Source: Candidatus Melainabacteria bacterium
Lineage (GTDB): Bacteria; Cyanobacteriota; Vampirovibrionia; 2-02-FULL-35-15
Direction of reading: 5' to 3'
DNA: 15,238 nt
NCBI GenBank assembly: GCA_023250175.1
Contig: JAHFBD010000025.1
Span: 1-15,238, forward strand
Shown here one piece after another: positions 14,268-15,238 of this stretch. Position numbers and translations under genes: made by a program. Below the pieces are notes generated by a model. The model was not told where the DNA came from. It searched no databases and saw only the letters and a program-made list of their open reading frames with translations. Numbering within the stretch: the first letter of the stretch is position 1; each line of letters opens with the position of its first letter.

Positions 14268-14591
14268 TTAAGTCTCTATCGAAGCACCTTGACTAACTAA
14301 CCACTTTTGAAATTCATCTAAGTTTTTAACTATTAAATGTCCTGATGGTAAATTTCCTAAGAAACCTTTTCCTCGTAATCTTTCAAATGTTTTACTGACA
14401 AGCCTGTTTGGTACTTCAGCAGCATGCGCTAACTTATAAATGTTTAACTCTGGAACCACAACTCCTTGTGGGGTGACTTTGCCTTCAGAATAAACTTTTA
14501 AATATAATGCAAGCGCTACACGTGTCTCATCTGAAAGCTCAGCTTCAACTTCTTCAGGCATCTCTTGTTTAACTACTTCTCTTTGAGTCAT
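14268..14591 (-). CDS. Solitary Crp-type winged helix-turn-helix DNA-binding protein
   Basis: This is a 107-residue protein. Residues about 19-42 (LSDETRVALALYLKVYSEGK) are helical, like the segment before the DNA-binding domain in Crp/Fnr regulators. Residues about 50-100 read as a winged helix. NIYKLAHAAEVPNRLVSKTFERLRGKGFL gives the helix-turn-helix, with VPNRLVSKTFERL as recognition helix, then a wing ending in GHLIVKNLDEFQKWL. That ending is the usual Crp-family C-terminal pattern. There is no cyclic-nucleotide or iron-sulfur sensor domain and no cysteine, so signal input is unknown. AGGA lies nine bases ahead of the ATG. The convergent neighbour is the secreted cysteine-rich gene; recO lies upstream on the other strand. 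The DNA-binding call is from pattern recognition. Confidence 0.7.
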   Translation of the reverse strand: MTQREVVKQEMPEEVEAELSDETRVALALYLKVYSEGKVTPQGVVVPELNIYKLAHAAEVPNRLVSKTFERLRGKGFLGNLPSGHLIVKNLDEFQKWLVSQGASIET

Positions 14592-14626
14592 TGCTTTAAT
14601 TCCTATCTATATTTCTATATAACTAG

Positions 14627-14632
14627 ATTATA
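14627..14632 (-). promoter_or_regulatory. Putative -10 box of the winged-helix gene
   Basis: TATAAT on the minus strand lies 35 bases before the start codon, a normal distance. The -35 position is poor (GATGCA at 16 bases). The rest of the 223-bp divergent spacer up to recO holds an imperfect inverted repeat but no gene. Confidence 0.35.
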
Positions 14633-14747
14633 TTAAAATATCAAATATTGCATCCCTCAACTTCCTTAATTAATTTTAATTTATGAAACTTTTATATTTT
14701 AAATTAGTCTCCTTATGCAAATGTTAAAAATTGTAATGCTATGCCAT

Positions 14748-14781
14748 AGGTTATAAGTCCTAAGTTGTAAGCTATAAACCT
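14748..14781. repeat. Imperfect inverted repeat upstream of recO
   Basis: AGGTTATA (14748-14755) and TATAAACCT (14773-14781) are reverse complements apart from one extra base. They enclose a segment with two TAAG repeats. This may be an operator or hairpin for recO or the divergent winged-helix gene. Confidence 0.3.
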
Positions 14782-14814
14782 AAGCTAAATTTATAAAGTT
14801 GGATTTATATAATT

Positions 14815-15238
14815 ATGTCTACTTTCAATGATTACGGAATAATTCTGCATAATTACAAGCTTTCTGAATCTGACAAAATACTAAGTATATATACAAAGAA
14901 TAATGGTTTAGTAAAAGCTGTCTGTAAAGGTACAAGAAAATTAGCCAGCTCTTTTGGGAGTAAGGTTGAGCAATTATCATGTTGTTACTTTCAGTTTGCA
15001 AGAGGAAAAAATCTTTATACCATCTGCGAATGTGAGCAAGTAAATAGTTTTTCATTACTTAGATCTAATTTAATCCAGATCAATTGTGGGATATTGTTTC
15101 TTGAAGTTGTAAACAGGTTTTCATATGAAGGAGAATTTGAAAGTGAGCTTATTTATAATCTGCTGTATTCAAGTCTTGATAAGCTTCAAAAACACATTGA
15201 TCCATACTTGCTAACTACTGAGTTCTTGTTAGAATTTT
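14815..15238 (+). CDS. recO: DNA repair protein RecO, 3' end beyond window
   Basis: RecO loads RecA on SSB-coated single-stranded DNA with RecR in the RecFOR recombinational repair pathway. The frame is open for 141 codons from the ATG at 14815 to the window edge. Residues 1-80 match the RecO N-terminal OB fold: YGIILHNYKLSESDKILSIY, NGLVKAVCKGTRK (usually read as G-x-x-x-x-AkGaRk), then FGSKVEQL and a strand-rich LYTICECEQVNSF. The start of the helical second domain follows. The family is usually 240-260 residues, so roughly 55-60 per cent is present. No Shine-Dalgarno is visible. A TATAAT at 14808-14813 is too close to the ATG to be its -10 box unless translation begins further in. Confidence 0.85.
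   Translation, partial: MSTFNDYGIILHNYKLSESDKILSIYTKNNGLVKAVCKGTRKLASSFGSKVEQLSCCYFQFARGKNLYTICECEQVNSFSLLRSNLIQINCGILFLEVVNRFSYEGEFESELIYNLLYSSLDKLQKHIDPYLLTTEFLLEF

Noticed and set aside
14808..14813. TATAAT just before recO as its promoter
   Set aside because: It is only one base from the ATG, so transcription would start inside the gene; the RecO N-terminus is conserved at this ATG.
1..15238. CRISPR array, insertion-sequence transposase, prophage or toxin-antitoxin module
   Set aside because: No regularly spaced repeats, transposase, integrase or phage structural genes, and no recognisable toxin-antitoxin pair were found in the window.

Overview
The window is AT-rich bacterial chromosome (by eye about two thirds A+T) with tightly packed, mostly housekeeping genes and few gaps. 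A SecF subunit, a secreted patatin-like lipase, a secreted penicillin-recognising serine hydrolase and several signal peptides suggest a diderm. Pyruvate phosphate dikinase with its DUF299 regulator, MtnA, YebC, GrpE and RecO are widely distributed, so they do not fix the phylum. An AT-rich lineage such as the non-photosynthetic relatives of Cyanobacteria (Vampirovibrionia/Melainabacteria) would fit, but this is a guess.

Layout. 1-1781 (minus): yebC followed without a gap by a pyrimidine-nucleoside phosphorylase cut by the window edge. 1782-2040: a divergent spacer holding copy A of a 57-nt repeat. 2041-3178 (plus): secF and an unlisted 49-residue membrane protein. 3179-5269 (minus): a probable grpE-cysC-patatin operon. 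5458-6809 (plus): a gene of unknown function and the PPDK regulatory kinase/phosphatase. 6818-7141 (minus): a small membrane-anchored or exported protein. 7248-9935 (plus): ppdK. 9936-10619 (minus): a HAD phosphatase whose 5' end overlaps head-to-head with a class-A-beta-lactamase-like gene (10585-11481, plus). 11482-11635: nested inverted repeats. 11636-13327 (plus): mtnA and a gene of unknown function. 13328-13853: a 526-bp structured, gene-free stretch that begins inside copy B of the 57-nt repeat and may contain the 5' part of a group II intron-like RNA. 13854-14090 (plus): a small secreted cysteine-rich protein with a knottin-like cysteine pattern. 14268-14591 (minus): a solitary Crp-type winged-helix protein. 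14815-end (plus): recO, cut by the window edge.

How the genes connect. The clearest functional pair is the DUF299 regulator with PPDK, which together give a reversible pyruvate/PEP switch. Pyrimidine phosphorylase (salvage), MtnA (methionine salvage) and APS kinase (sulfate activation) are separate metabolic steps. Convergent neighbours meet with 0-8 bp between stop codons at three places, so the genome is compact. Against that background the 526-bp structured stretch, the 57-nt repeat pair and the knottin-like gene stand out as the accessory part and the best places to look for something new.
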